Part shown: positions 49,658 to 57,639 of the stretch, one piece after another
Numbering within the stretch: position 1 is the stretch's first letter
Layout of the letters: every line of letters starts with the position of its first letter
Origin: Chthonomonadales bacterium
Lineage (GTDB): Bacteria > Armatimonadota > Chthonomonadetes > Chthonomonadales > CAJBBX01
NCBI GenBank assembly: GCA_013360745.1
Contig: JABWBA010000001.1
Span: 1 to 64,000 of the forward strand
Reading direction: 5' to 3'
DNA length: 64,000 bases
Notes under the pieces: generated by a model
The model's input: only the letters and a program-made list of their open reading frames with translations
Told to the model about the DNA's origin: nothing
Databases searched by the model: none
Position numbers and translations under genes: made by a program

Positions 49658-51144
49658 TGAGCGGATCGAGTCGGTTCATCGCGGATCTCAGCGCCCTGTA
49701 CCCTGCTCTCGCCCTGATCGGCGCGAGCGGCCTGATCCTCCTTGTGATGCCGTTCCTACGCAGGTGTGGAGGCAATAGCGGCAGCGCGACTATTAGCGGT
49801 CTCGGCGTCCTGGCAGCGCTTGCGTTGCTGATCCGGCTGCCGGGAGAAGGCTTTGGCGCCACTTTGTTCGCGGAGACGCTGGTCACCGACAGTCTCTCCA
49901 CAGCCTCGGCCTTCGTCCTACTCCTCTCAGGTCTTCTCGCTGTACTCATCGCGCAGAGCTACCTCAAAGTAAGAGAGATCGATGAGCCCGAATACTACGC
50001 AATCCTGCTGCTCTCCATGGCCGGTGCGTACCTTATGCTGTTGGCTAACGACCTGCTCATCCTGTTTCTGGGTCTCGAGTTGATGTCCTTCGGTTTCTAT
50101 GCCATGGCAGGATTCGCGAGGAGGGACGGTCGGAGTGGGGAGGCGGCGCTCAAGTACTTCCTGACGGGCGCCTTCGCATCGGCTCTGTTTCTGTATGGCA
50201 TTATGCTCATCTACGGGGTATCCGCTTCTACCGAGTTTGCTAAGATCCAGTCCGCGGTTGCGCATGGAGCGCTCCATACGCCTATGGGACTGGCCGGTAT
50301 GATCTTGATTATTGCAGGCCTCGGTTTCAAAGTCGCCGCGGTTCCGTTCCACCAATGGGCGCCGGATGTCTACGAAGGCGCGCCAACCAGCGCCACGGCG
50401 TTCCTTGCGGCAACGGCGAAGATCGGCGCATTCGTGGGTCTCATTCGCGTCCTTGACGTGTTCGCAGGCGGCTCACAGACGCTCATTCCCATGCTTCGCG
50501 TCCTCGCGATCGCGACGATGATCTACGGCAATCTCGTTGCGATTGCACAGACGAACGTGAAAAGAATGCTCGGATATTCTGCGGTGGCCCATGCGGGTTA
50601 CCTACTAGCCGCAATGGTGTGCGTGGCGATGCATTACGAAGGTACGGCGGGCGCGAGAACGAATACCGCCGCCATGAGCGCCTCGGTCTTTTACCTGCTC
50701 GCTTATGCGCTCGCTGGCTTCGGGGCGTTCGGCGTACTCGCCTATCTGAGCTCCCGCGACAAGGACGTCCAAACGCTCGATGACCTACGCGGCCTGGTGC
50801 AGCGTGACGCGCCGTCCGGGTATGCGCTGATTCTGTTCATGCTATCTCTGGCGGGCATTCCGGCCACGGTCGGCTTCATCGGTAAATGGCAGATCTTCTA
50901 CGCGGTCCTGATCGGAGGCGATATGACGCTGGCCGTCACGATCGCCCTGACGAGCGCGATGGGAGCGTACTACTACCTCCGCGTGGTCTGGTATGCGGCA
51001 TTCGAGAGTGCGAGCGGTCCGGATGCCCCTCGTCAGGTTGGATTGACCGGCGCCGGCTTGACAGTCTTCGTTTCGGCGTTTGCGACCCTACTACTCGGCA
51101 TTGTGCCAGGGCTGCTCACGGGCTTCCTGCAGGTGGTGAAGTAG
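49657..51144 (+). CDS. nuoN: NADH-quinone oxidoreductase subunit N
   Basis: FLGLELMSFGFYAMAGFARRDGRSGEAALKYFLTGAFASALFLYG, PFHQWAPDVYEGAPTSATAFLA. Confidence 0.95.
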   Translation: MSGSSRFIADLSALYPALALIGASGLILLVMPFLRRCGGNSGSATISGLGVLAALALLIRLPGEGFGATLFAETLVTDSLSTASAFVLLLSGLLAVLIAQSYLKVREIDEPEYYAILLLSMAGAYLMLLANDLLILFLGLELMSFGFYAMAGFARRDGRSGEAALKYFLTGAFASALFLYGIMLIYGVSASTEFAKIQSAVAHGALHTPMGLAGMILIIAGLGFKVAAVPFHQWAPDVYEGAPTSATAFLAATAKIGAFVGLIRVLDVFAGGSQTLIPMLRVLAIATMIYGNLVAIAQTNVKRMLGYSAVAHAGYLLAAMVCVAMHYEGTAGARTNTAAMSASVFYLLAYALAGFGAFGVLAYLSSRDKDVQTLDDLRGLVQRDAPSGYALILFMLSLAGIPATVGFIGKWQIFYAVLIGGDMTLAVTIALTSAMGAYYYLRVVWYAAFESASGPDAPRQVGLTGAGLTVFVSAFATLLLGIVPGLLTGFLQVVK

Positions 51145-51146
51145 GC

Positions 51147-52250
51147 TTACCGTTTCGGTGTCTGGGCCGCGAGCTTCGCCATACCTAGCAGGACGGCCGC
51201 AGAACCCGTCGTATCCAGAGACCCGAGTGCACCTTCCGCATCATCACGGATGGTCGGCGCCCATGGCGCGAGATCCAACCATCGGCCAATCGCCTGAGGG
51301 ACATGGGTATTGGTGTTGCCGGCTCCGTTCATGGTGTCAGCCCACGTGCCGGGACCCTTTCGGATCACCGATCTCCACGTGATCCCGATCCTCCGCAGAT
51401 CGGAGTCGGTGAACACGAGACCCGCCTGACGGAGGCGGACCGCGAACTGCACGTTGATCGCAGCGTGGGAGATGTCCTCGGCGCCCCGTGCATTCCCTTC
51501 GATATTCGGTTGATAGGCCCAATCGATCCCGCCGTTCGACGTGATCCTTACTCGGTTGCGGAAATAGCGTCCAAGAGCCTCAGCTCGGTCCCTGTAGAGC
51601 CGCTGATGCATCGAACGGTATAAACTGAGCCAGACCATGCCGGGAGCATTCTGCTGGTTCAAGGGCAGCAGGCCGATCGCGGGATCGATCATATGGGCTT
51701 CATCGCGCCTGGGACCCCAGCGCCATTCGCTGTCATGAGCAGCCATGGCCTCATCGATCAGATCCAGAATCTCCTGCGCTCGTTTACGGAGCGTCTGCGG
51801 CGTCCTGCGGGATAGGATATCCGCCGCGCACTCCGCCGGTCCGAGGCACAGCATGCCGGTGTGGACGGCCCATACGTGCCAGCGTCCCTGTGTGTACTGC
51901 GCCGTGCCCCACGCCGGCCGGATCGTCCGCGTAAAGGCGTCGACCGCGGGTGGACGCCGCCGATCATCCCGATCCCGAGCTATGGCCTCGAAGCGATCAA
52001 AGAGGAGTTCAGCATATCTGCGTTGAGCCGTCGCTCGGTACATAACGGCATAGGCCTGAAGGAGGTACGACTCAGACCATGGAAGGGCGTCATTGTCCTT
52101 AGTCGTCCTGTAGGGAGCGGCGGACCGATAGGCGGCCTCGGCCCGGTCGAAGCGTCGTATTGCGGCCTCGTAACGGTCCGATGCGGACATCCCCGAGATG
52201 GCCGGAAACGCCGCAAGAACCACCCCGCAAACGATAATGAACCTAGTCAT
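51147..52250 (-). CDS. Secreted alpha-helical (toroid-like) protein of unknown function, possibly carbohydrate-active
   Basis: Signal peptide; Trp/Tyr-rich helical pattern (YLLQAYAVMYRATAQRRYAELLFDRFEAIA, WGTAQYTQGRWHVWAVHTGML). Confidence 0.55.
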   Translation of the reverse strand: MTRFIIVCGVVLAAFPAISGMSASDRYEAAIRRFDRAEAAYRSAAPYRTTKDNDALPWSESYLLQAYAVMYRATAQRRYAELLFDRFEAIARDRDDRRRPPAVDAFTRTIRPAWGTAQYTQGRWHVWAVHTGMLCLGPAECAADILSRRTPQTLRKRAQEILDLIDEAMAAHDSEWRWGPRRDEAHMIDPAIGLLPLNQQNAPGMVWLSLYRSMHQRLYRDRAEALGRYFRNRVRITSNGGIDWAYQPNIEGNARGAEDISHAAINVQFAVRLRQAGLVFTDSDLRRIGITWRSVIRKGPGTWADTMNGAGNTNTHVPQAIGRWLDLAPWAPTIRDDAEGALGSLDTTGSAAVLLGMAKLAAQTPKR

Positions 52251-52734
52251 CAGGCTCGGTACGTCTCTTCAACCTGTCCGCGTAGATGCCCGGTTCGCTG
52301 CCGGGAATGACGATTGCGCCCAGGGCTCCGGAATAGAACTCGATCGGCCCGGCGCCGCCGATGATGCCATAGACGTAGCCCAGATCCCTGAGGCCATGCA
52401 TGCAGGCAAGGAGCAACGCCTTCCCTATTCCCTTGCCACGTTCCCGCTCCGTGACACCAGTGGGGCCGAAATACGCGCGCCGTGTGCACTCGTAGGCGCC
52501 AAACCCGATAACCTCTCCGTCCCTGATAGCAATGTAGACGGTAACGGGCTTGTTCGAGAAACCGACAAGAACCTCGTCGGCCCAGCTCGTAGCGAAGTTG
52601 TTTTGAATGAACGACCTCACCTGCGAGATCTCAAAGACGTTCGCCCTCCGGATGACGACACCCTGTTCGGACAGAGCGTTGAGATGGGGTTGCAGATCCG
52701 GCAGGATGAGCAGGTTGGCGAGCATGTCGGGCAC
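52243..52734 (-). CDS. GNAT family N-acetyltransferase
   Basis: GPTGVTERERGKGIGKALLLACMHGLRDLGYVYGIIG acetyl-CoA motif. Confidence 0.83.
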   Translation of the reverse strand: MPDMLANLLILPDLQPHLNALSEQGVVIRRANVFEISQVRSFIQNNFATSWADEVLVGFSNKPVTVYIAIRDGEVIGFGAYECTRRAYFGPTGVTERERGKGIGKALLLACMHGLRDLGYVYGIIGGAGPIEFYSGALGAIVIPGSEPGIYADRLKRRTEPDD

Positions 52735-52769
52735 GGGACGTTCTCCTTCGGTTCGTGGCGCTGATTGAG

Positions 52770-54914
52770 TTACAATAGATCTGCAGGACGATCCGGTTCA
52801 ATATCCAGCTCTAGGATCAATCGCTCCGGCGTCGTCTGAACGATCGTTCCGAGCGGCCGTCGGCGCTGCATCAATCGTGTCGGCACGGTGTAACGCCATG
52901 GTCCACGGAGCGCCGTTGTTGCTTGAGCCCTCAGCCGCTCGATACGGCCGCCACTCACCGTTCCAGAGAGGAGAACGCCGCCTCCGCCCAGGAGGCCATC
53001 GAACGTGCAATCGTCCATAGTATGCGGCAGTCCGTGACAGAGATGGGTCGCCTCTTCATCGACCGCGACGAAGACCGCATGCAGGGCATAGATCCACGCG
53101 CCGATACCGGTGGTGAACCACGGAACGCGGGGATGCCCGTCCGCCGCCAGATGTTCGTTCGGCACCAGTCCCGGCCCGCAACAGGAGGGTCCCGACGATA
53201 GGGCTTCCCATGCGAGATCGCCCTCCCCGTGCATGGCGTGGACGATTCCGAGATGGGCGCCGGCCCAGAGCCAGTTGGTATCGTCGTACACCGGCGATAA
53301 CCCCGGCTTCCAGCCCCGTGTGGAGCGGCAGGCACGGTGGATCAGCTCAGCGCTGCGCCGAGCGCGCACGGAGCCGATTTCGGTGCGGAACGGGAAGATG
53401 TGCCCCAGGACCGAATAGTGCAGCGCGGCGCCGTCCGGGATTCCAAATACCTCCCCATGCATCTCGCGCGCGGAGGCGACGACGATGCTAGCCAGGAGCC
53501 CGTTCGAAAGCTCACGCCAGTGAGCCCCTCGCGCGGGATTAACACCGAGGATGTCCGCAGCATCGGCGGCGCAACGGAGGGCGAAGGCCGTACCCGAAAG
53601 GGTGAATGGGCCGCCGTTGACTGGCCCGACGGACTCGTCGAAGTCCACGCAGGGCCAGGTAGACAGCCTGCCGTGCGATCCGATCTGAACCACGTTCTTC
53701 TCGTAGTACCGGGCGATCTCTCGGAGGACCGGATAGAGGTCTTCCAGGAGGGATAGGTCCCGCGTATAGAGCCAGAGCGCCCATATCTCGGCCGAAAACT
53801 GGGCAAGGTGAAAACGCTCCGACAGCCATAGGCCGTCGGGATCGCGCTCCTGGCCGTCCTCGGTGCTGCTCCACGGATACAGCGCACCAGTTCCCCGGGC
53901 GCGCGCTTGAGCCTGGGGCAGCGTAGCCAACCGAAAGTAGGGCATCCGGGCGGCGAGGTCCGCGTGATTGCCGGACAGCAATGCATAGAAAGGGTACATC
54001 TCGTCATGGAACGCGCCGCCGCCCCAGTACCGTTCGGAAAGCGTGGGGCCGATCGACCACGGACTTAGCTGGGCGCGAATGGTGTATAGGCCGACGGCAC
54101 GCAAGCGATCGATCTCCGCATTGCCGGTCATTAGAACGCTCCGCCCTGTGTAGGCGCGCCAACCGGCTCGATGCGTTGCGGCATAGTCGTCCCATTGTTC
54201 GATGTCGAGCGGAAACGCGAAGGTCACCCGGTCGCTGAACTGAAGGAGTACTCTGATGGTCGCGGATCGGTTTGGGCTGACGCGATGGACGAACGCGATC
54301 TCCTCACGGTTTTGATCGATGGCGCACCCGCAATCGGGATCGTCACATCGAGACTGGATCACGATCGTGCCCATCTGATCAAGATACGTGTAACGCAGTT
54401 CGACGCCAGCGCCCGTCCGCTGAACATCTCGAACTGCGGGCCAACGGGGCAGACGGTACCGAATCCGGTAGTCCAGCTGTCGGGAACGATTGGCGGTCCG
54501 TTCGATCGTTACTCTGGCCATCAGCGCATTGCTATGAAGTGGGATGAAGGTATCGGCGATTTCGATGATGGAATCGGTGGTATATCGAGAGGTTACGATT
54601 CCATCCTCGAGATGCAGGGTCTGTTCCCAGTCGACCGGCGTGGGCGTTCTACGATCGATGAGCAGGCGCCGGCTCAGGCTGCCAAAGTCGAGAAGAGGCC
54701 TACCCGCACCGGGGCCCCTGCGGCCTGCCCAGACGAAGAACTGGGTCTGATGTGCGGTGGCGCTCGGATCAAGCGGATCATCATGAAAGCCGGTGGGACC
54801 GATGGTTGTGGCAAGTTCGCCGTTGCCGATGAGCATCGAGGTGATACCATCAGCGTCGTCGGCGCTTAGGGTGGTCGTAAGGCGGTCCTCGCGATTGCTG
54901 TGGTACTCTGCCAT
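52770..54914 (-). CDS. Six-hairpin glycoside hydrolase-like protein (GH65/GH95-like)
   Basis: N-terminal beta-sandwich then (alpha/alpha)6-like region: YWGGGAFHDEMYPFYALLSGNHADLAARMPYFRLATLPQAQARA, YPVLREIARYYEKNVV. Confidence 0.7.
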   Translation of the reverse strand: MAEYHSNREDRLTTTLSADDADGITSMLIGNGELATTIGPTGFHDDPLDPSATAHQTQFFVWAGRRGPGAGRPLLDFGSLSRRLLIDRRTPTPVDWEQTLHLEDGIVTSRYTTDSIIEIADTFIPLHSNALMARVTIERTANRSRQLDYRIRYRLPRWPAVRDVQRTGAGVELRYTYLDQMGTIVIQSRCDDPDCGCAIDQNREEIAFVHRVSPNRSATIRVLLQFSDRVTFAFPLDIEQWDDYAATHRAGWRAYTGRSVLMTGNAEIDRLRAVGLYTIRAQLSPWSIGPTLSERYWGGGAFHDEMYPFYALLSGNHADLAARMPYFRLATLPQAQARARGTGALYPWSSTEDGQERDPDGLWLSERFHLAQFSAEIWALWLYTRDLSLLEDLYPVLREIARYYEKNVVQIGSHGRLSTWPCVDFDESVGPVNGGPFTLSGTAFALRCAADAADILGVNPARGAHWRELSNGLLASIVVASAREMHGEVFGIPDGAALHYSVLGHIFPFRTEIGSVRARRSAELIHRACRSTRGWKPGLSPVYDDTNWLWAGAHLGIVHAMHGEGDLAWEALSSGPSCCGPGLVPNEHLAADGHPRVPWFTTGIGAWIYALHAVFVAVDEEATHLCHGLPHTMDDCTFDGLLGGGGVLLSGTVSGGRIERLRAQATTALRGPWRYTVPTRLMQRRRPLGTIVQTTPERLILELDIEPDRPADLL

Positions 54915-54976
54915 GTCCTCGCAGGTTCGGCGGCAGGGGCATGGGATCCTGCCGGTATTGGTGAAAAGAACGGTGA

Positions 54977-55960
54977 GTGACAGGGAGGTGTACGTTGTAC
55001 TGCCGTAGACTCATTGTGCGTGCCGCTCTAGTTCCAGTAGTCCTTGCGCTGGGAGTTTCGACCTCGGGACAAGGGCAATCACCGAGTCTTGAGGAGATAC
55101 GGGGGGCCATCTACGAGATCGACAGCTCGCAACCACTCAACGCGGATGTGTCTGCTGCGCCGAAGCTCAAGGATGAGGCGGCAAAGATCAGCAGCGTTCG
55201 CTCTCGGTACAAGGTGATCTTCGACAGCGTCAACGATCAGCGAGTGCCCTGTATCCTGACCCTACCGTTGAAGGCGAAGGCTCCGTTTCCCGCGGTTCTG
55301 CTGTTGGCCGGCTCCGGTGGTCACAAGGATACTGATTATGTCCGGCTGACCAGCGATATGCTGAATACGATGGGCTTTGCGACTCTGTCGATCGATGCCC
55401 AATACCATGGTGAGCGATCGCGCACGAACCGTTCCGGCGACATCCACCTGATCCATCACGTGACGGAACGGGACGCCTGGATCCAGACGGTACGGGATCT
55501 CCGACGAGCGGTCGATTATCTGATATCCCGTAAGGACGTGGACCGCACCCGTATCGGCTTTGTCGGATTCAGTCAGGGAGGAATGATCGGCGGCACCTTC
55601 ATCGGTGTAGAGCCGCGAATACGGGCCGCGGTCCTGGCGATACCGGGCGGGGGATTCGCGGATTGGGCTGTTCGTGCGAAGATGGTGCAGCCGAACGATA
55701 TGGAACGGCTTCGGCTCGGCGCAGCGCTGACAGATCCAGTTCACTTCATCGGCCGGTTTGCACCGCGCCCGCTTCTTGTCCTATCCGCCCGGAAGGATGA
55801 GCTGATCCCTGCCTATGCTACAGAGGCGCTCTGGTCGGCAGCGGCCGAACCGAAAGAGATCAAATGGTACAACTCTGGCCACGTGCTCCCTCCGACGGCG
55901 CTGCTCGTAGACGCCAGAGCCTTCCTCAAACAGCATCTTGGCTCGACAAGCGCACCATGA
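54977..55960 (+). CDS. Secreted alpha/beta hydrolase (dienelactone hydrolase/acetyl esterase-like)
   Basis: FPAVLLLAGSGGHKD, nucleophile elbow GFVGFSQGGMIGG, SARKDELIP, WYNSGHVLP. Confidence 0.88.
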   Translation: MTGRCTLYCRRLIVRAALVPVVLALGVSTSGQGQSPSLEEIRGAIYEIDSSQPLNADVSAAPKLKDEAAKISSVRSRYKVIFDSVNDQRVPCILTLPLKAKAPFPAVLLLAGSGGHKDTDYVRLTSDMLNTMGFATLSIDAQYHGERSRTNRSGDIHLIHHVTERDAWIQTVRDLRRAVDYLISRKDVDRTRIGFVGFSQGGMIGGTFIGVEPRIRAAVLAIPGGGFADWAVRAKMVQPNDMERLRLGAALTDPVHFIGRFAPRPLLVLSARKDELIPAYATEALWSAAAEPKEIKWYNSGHVLPPTALLVDARAFLKQHLGSTSAP

Positions 55961-55977
55961 CCGACGGCGTCCGTCGG
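55961..55977 (+). terminator. Hairpin immediately after hydrolase stop codon
   Basis: CCGACGG-CGT-CCGTCGG perfect 7-bp stem, no T-tract. Confidence 0.45.
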
Positions 55978-56163
55978 GACGATGGATGTGTCTGTGGCTG
56001 GGCCGCTGATCGTGTGGCACGTTCGCTGCCGCATCCGCTGCCGATCGGATGATGGTTATCAACAAAGCCTCCTTCCGCGACGGGAGGGAGCAGCTCAGCC
56101 AATCAGGAGCTTTCCCGGTTGCGGCGATTTCCGATAGTGCAGTTCACTCTCCGAGTAGATGAA

Positions 56164-56880
56164 ATGAATACCAATGAACAGACACGGCTCATCAACGAGG
56201 ATTTCCCGTACATCGATCGGACACCGCATGGTCAGTATCAGCGCGAACCGCACGCGATTGCGGATCTACGGAGGCTGATGGGTATGCCCGCATACGCAGT
56301 GCCAAAGGCCATCGCCGATCTGTCGCCGGAGGCTGGGGTATGCGCGTTTCGTATTGCCTATGTAATGGGTCTGACCGGAGTCAGCGATCAGATCGTGGAG
56401 GCCCTGCTGTATAAGTGCGTCCCGTATATTCTTAGGCGGCTTCCAAGGTATGGCGTGATGTACGCTCTGGAGGATATCCGATCGGATCTGGCTGTAGTAT
56501 TGATCGAACAATGGCGACGAACGGACTCATGTCAGGAGTTCTGGGAGGTCCGTTTCTGGCACTGCCTCGGGCTTCGGATACGTGATGTAGTGCGGCCCTA
56601 TTGCCGATTCGGGGAACGGGATGCCGACGGTCCGTCCCCTTTCCCGGAGACGCTCCAATCGATGCCGTCCGCTGTCAATGTGGAGGAGGAAGCGATTCAT
56701 CGCGTTATGTTGGACGGTCTCCCGGATAACCTTCGCCGCGCCGTCGTCCTGCGTCATCGGCATGGTTATACCGAGGGTGAGATCGCCAGGCGGATGGGAG
56801 TTACATCCAGAACGATAAGGAACTGGTTGACGAAGGCTCGAGAGCTGTTGATCAAACATTATGGAGGCGCCGAGCGATGA
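56164..56880 (+). CDS. Divergent sigma-70 family RNA polymerase sigma factor
   Basis: C-terminal sigma4-like LPDNLRRAVVLRHRHGYTEGEIARRMGVTSRTIRNWLTKARELLIKHY; region-2-like DIRSDLAVVLIEQWRRTDSCQEFWEVRFWHCLGLRIRDVVR; likely ATG 56164. Confidence 0.75.
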   Translation: MNTNEQTRLINEDFPYIDRTPHGQYQREPHAIADLRRLMGMPAYAVPKAIADLSPEAGVCAFRIAYVMGLTGVSDQIVEALLYKCVPYILRRLPRYGVMYALEDIRSDLAVVLIEQWRRTDSCQEFWEVRFWHCLGLRIRDVVRPYCRFGERDADGPSPFPETLQSMPSAVNVEEEAIHRVMLDGLPDNLRRAVVLRHRHGYTEGEIARRMGVTSRTIRNWLTKARELLIKHYGGAER

Positions 56881-57608
56881 AGCGTGTGACACGGGACGAA
56901 GCGTTGTTCGAGTTTTCGAAGCTTGGCCATATTGATGAAAGAACGCTGGCGGAGTACCTGGCCCGATATCCGGAATACGGCTCGGACCTGATGGATCTCG
57001 CGCTTAGCCGCGTGCCGTTGATGGACCTGGAGCCCACGGCCGATGATCTGGATCCTCAGGCAGCGGAGAGCATTGAGGTTAAGACCAGCATTGCGGCGAT
57101 GCTCGAGCGGATGCGCACTCATGGTACAGCAAGCCACCTCTCACAATGGGGTCTTCTTGGAACGATTAAACGCCTGGGTAGGGCGCCATCGTCCTTTGCC
57201 GAGAGCCTCGAACTCGGCCTCAGTGTCCTGACGAAGCTCGACCGTCGGTTCTATGAACCCTCTACCATTCCGCTTCAGCTGTTGACCGATCTCTCCAAGG
57301 CGATCGACGAACCGCTGGTGGCTCTGCTTGAGTATTTGAACCGCCCGCCGACCCTTGCTCGACAGGCATCGTATCGAGCGACTGCTCGTGACGTACAAGA
57401 GGGTGGCCTTCGAACACCCTTGCGGTTGTCCGAAGCGGAACATAGGGTTGGCTTGTATCGCCCCGTACGGGCTGATGGATCGGCAATGGATGGGTCGATC
57501 GATACCGATACGGAAATCGGAGCGGATCATATCGAACGTCTTGATTTCGCGGAAAGCGTGCGTGATGCGCCCGATATGAGCCTCGAGCAGAAGGCGAAAT
57601 GGGCGTGA
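56877..57608 (+). CDS. XRE-like putative regulator, partner of downstream ImmA/IrrE protein
   Basis: ATGA overlap with sigma gene; LGLSVLTKLDRRFYEPSTIPLQLLTDLSKAIDEPLVALLEYL resembles the second half of a Cro/C1 HTH; ends FAESVRDAPDMSLEQKAKWA. Confidence 0.5.
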   Translation: MKRVTRDEALFEFSKLGHIDERTLAEYLARYPEYGSDLMDLALSRVPLMDLEPTADDLDPQAAESIEVKTSIAAMLERMRTHGTASHLSQWGLLGTIKRLGRAPSSFAESLELGLSVLTKLDRRFYEPSTIPLQLLTDLSKAIDEPLVALLEYLNRPPTLARQASYRATARDVQEGGLRTPLRLSEAEHRVGLYRPVRADGSAMDGSIDTDTEIGADHIERLDFAESVRDAPDMSLEQKAKWA

Positions 57609-57639
57609 GATCCACCTAGATCGAAGAAGATCTCCGGCC

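Noticed and set aside
57609-57639. Short inverted repeat AGATC...GATCT between XRE-like and ImmA-UvrD genes
   Set aside because: Only 5 bp arms; too short to support a regulatory claim.
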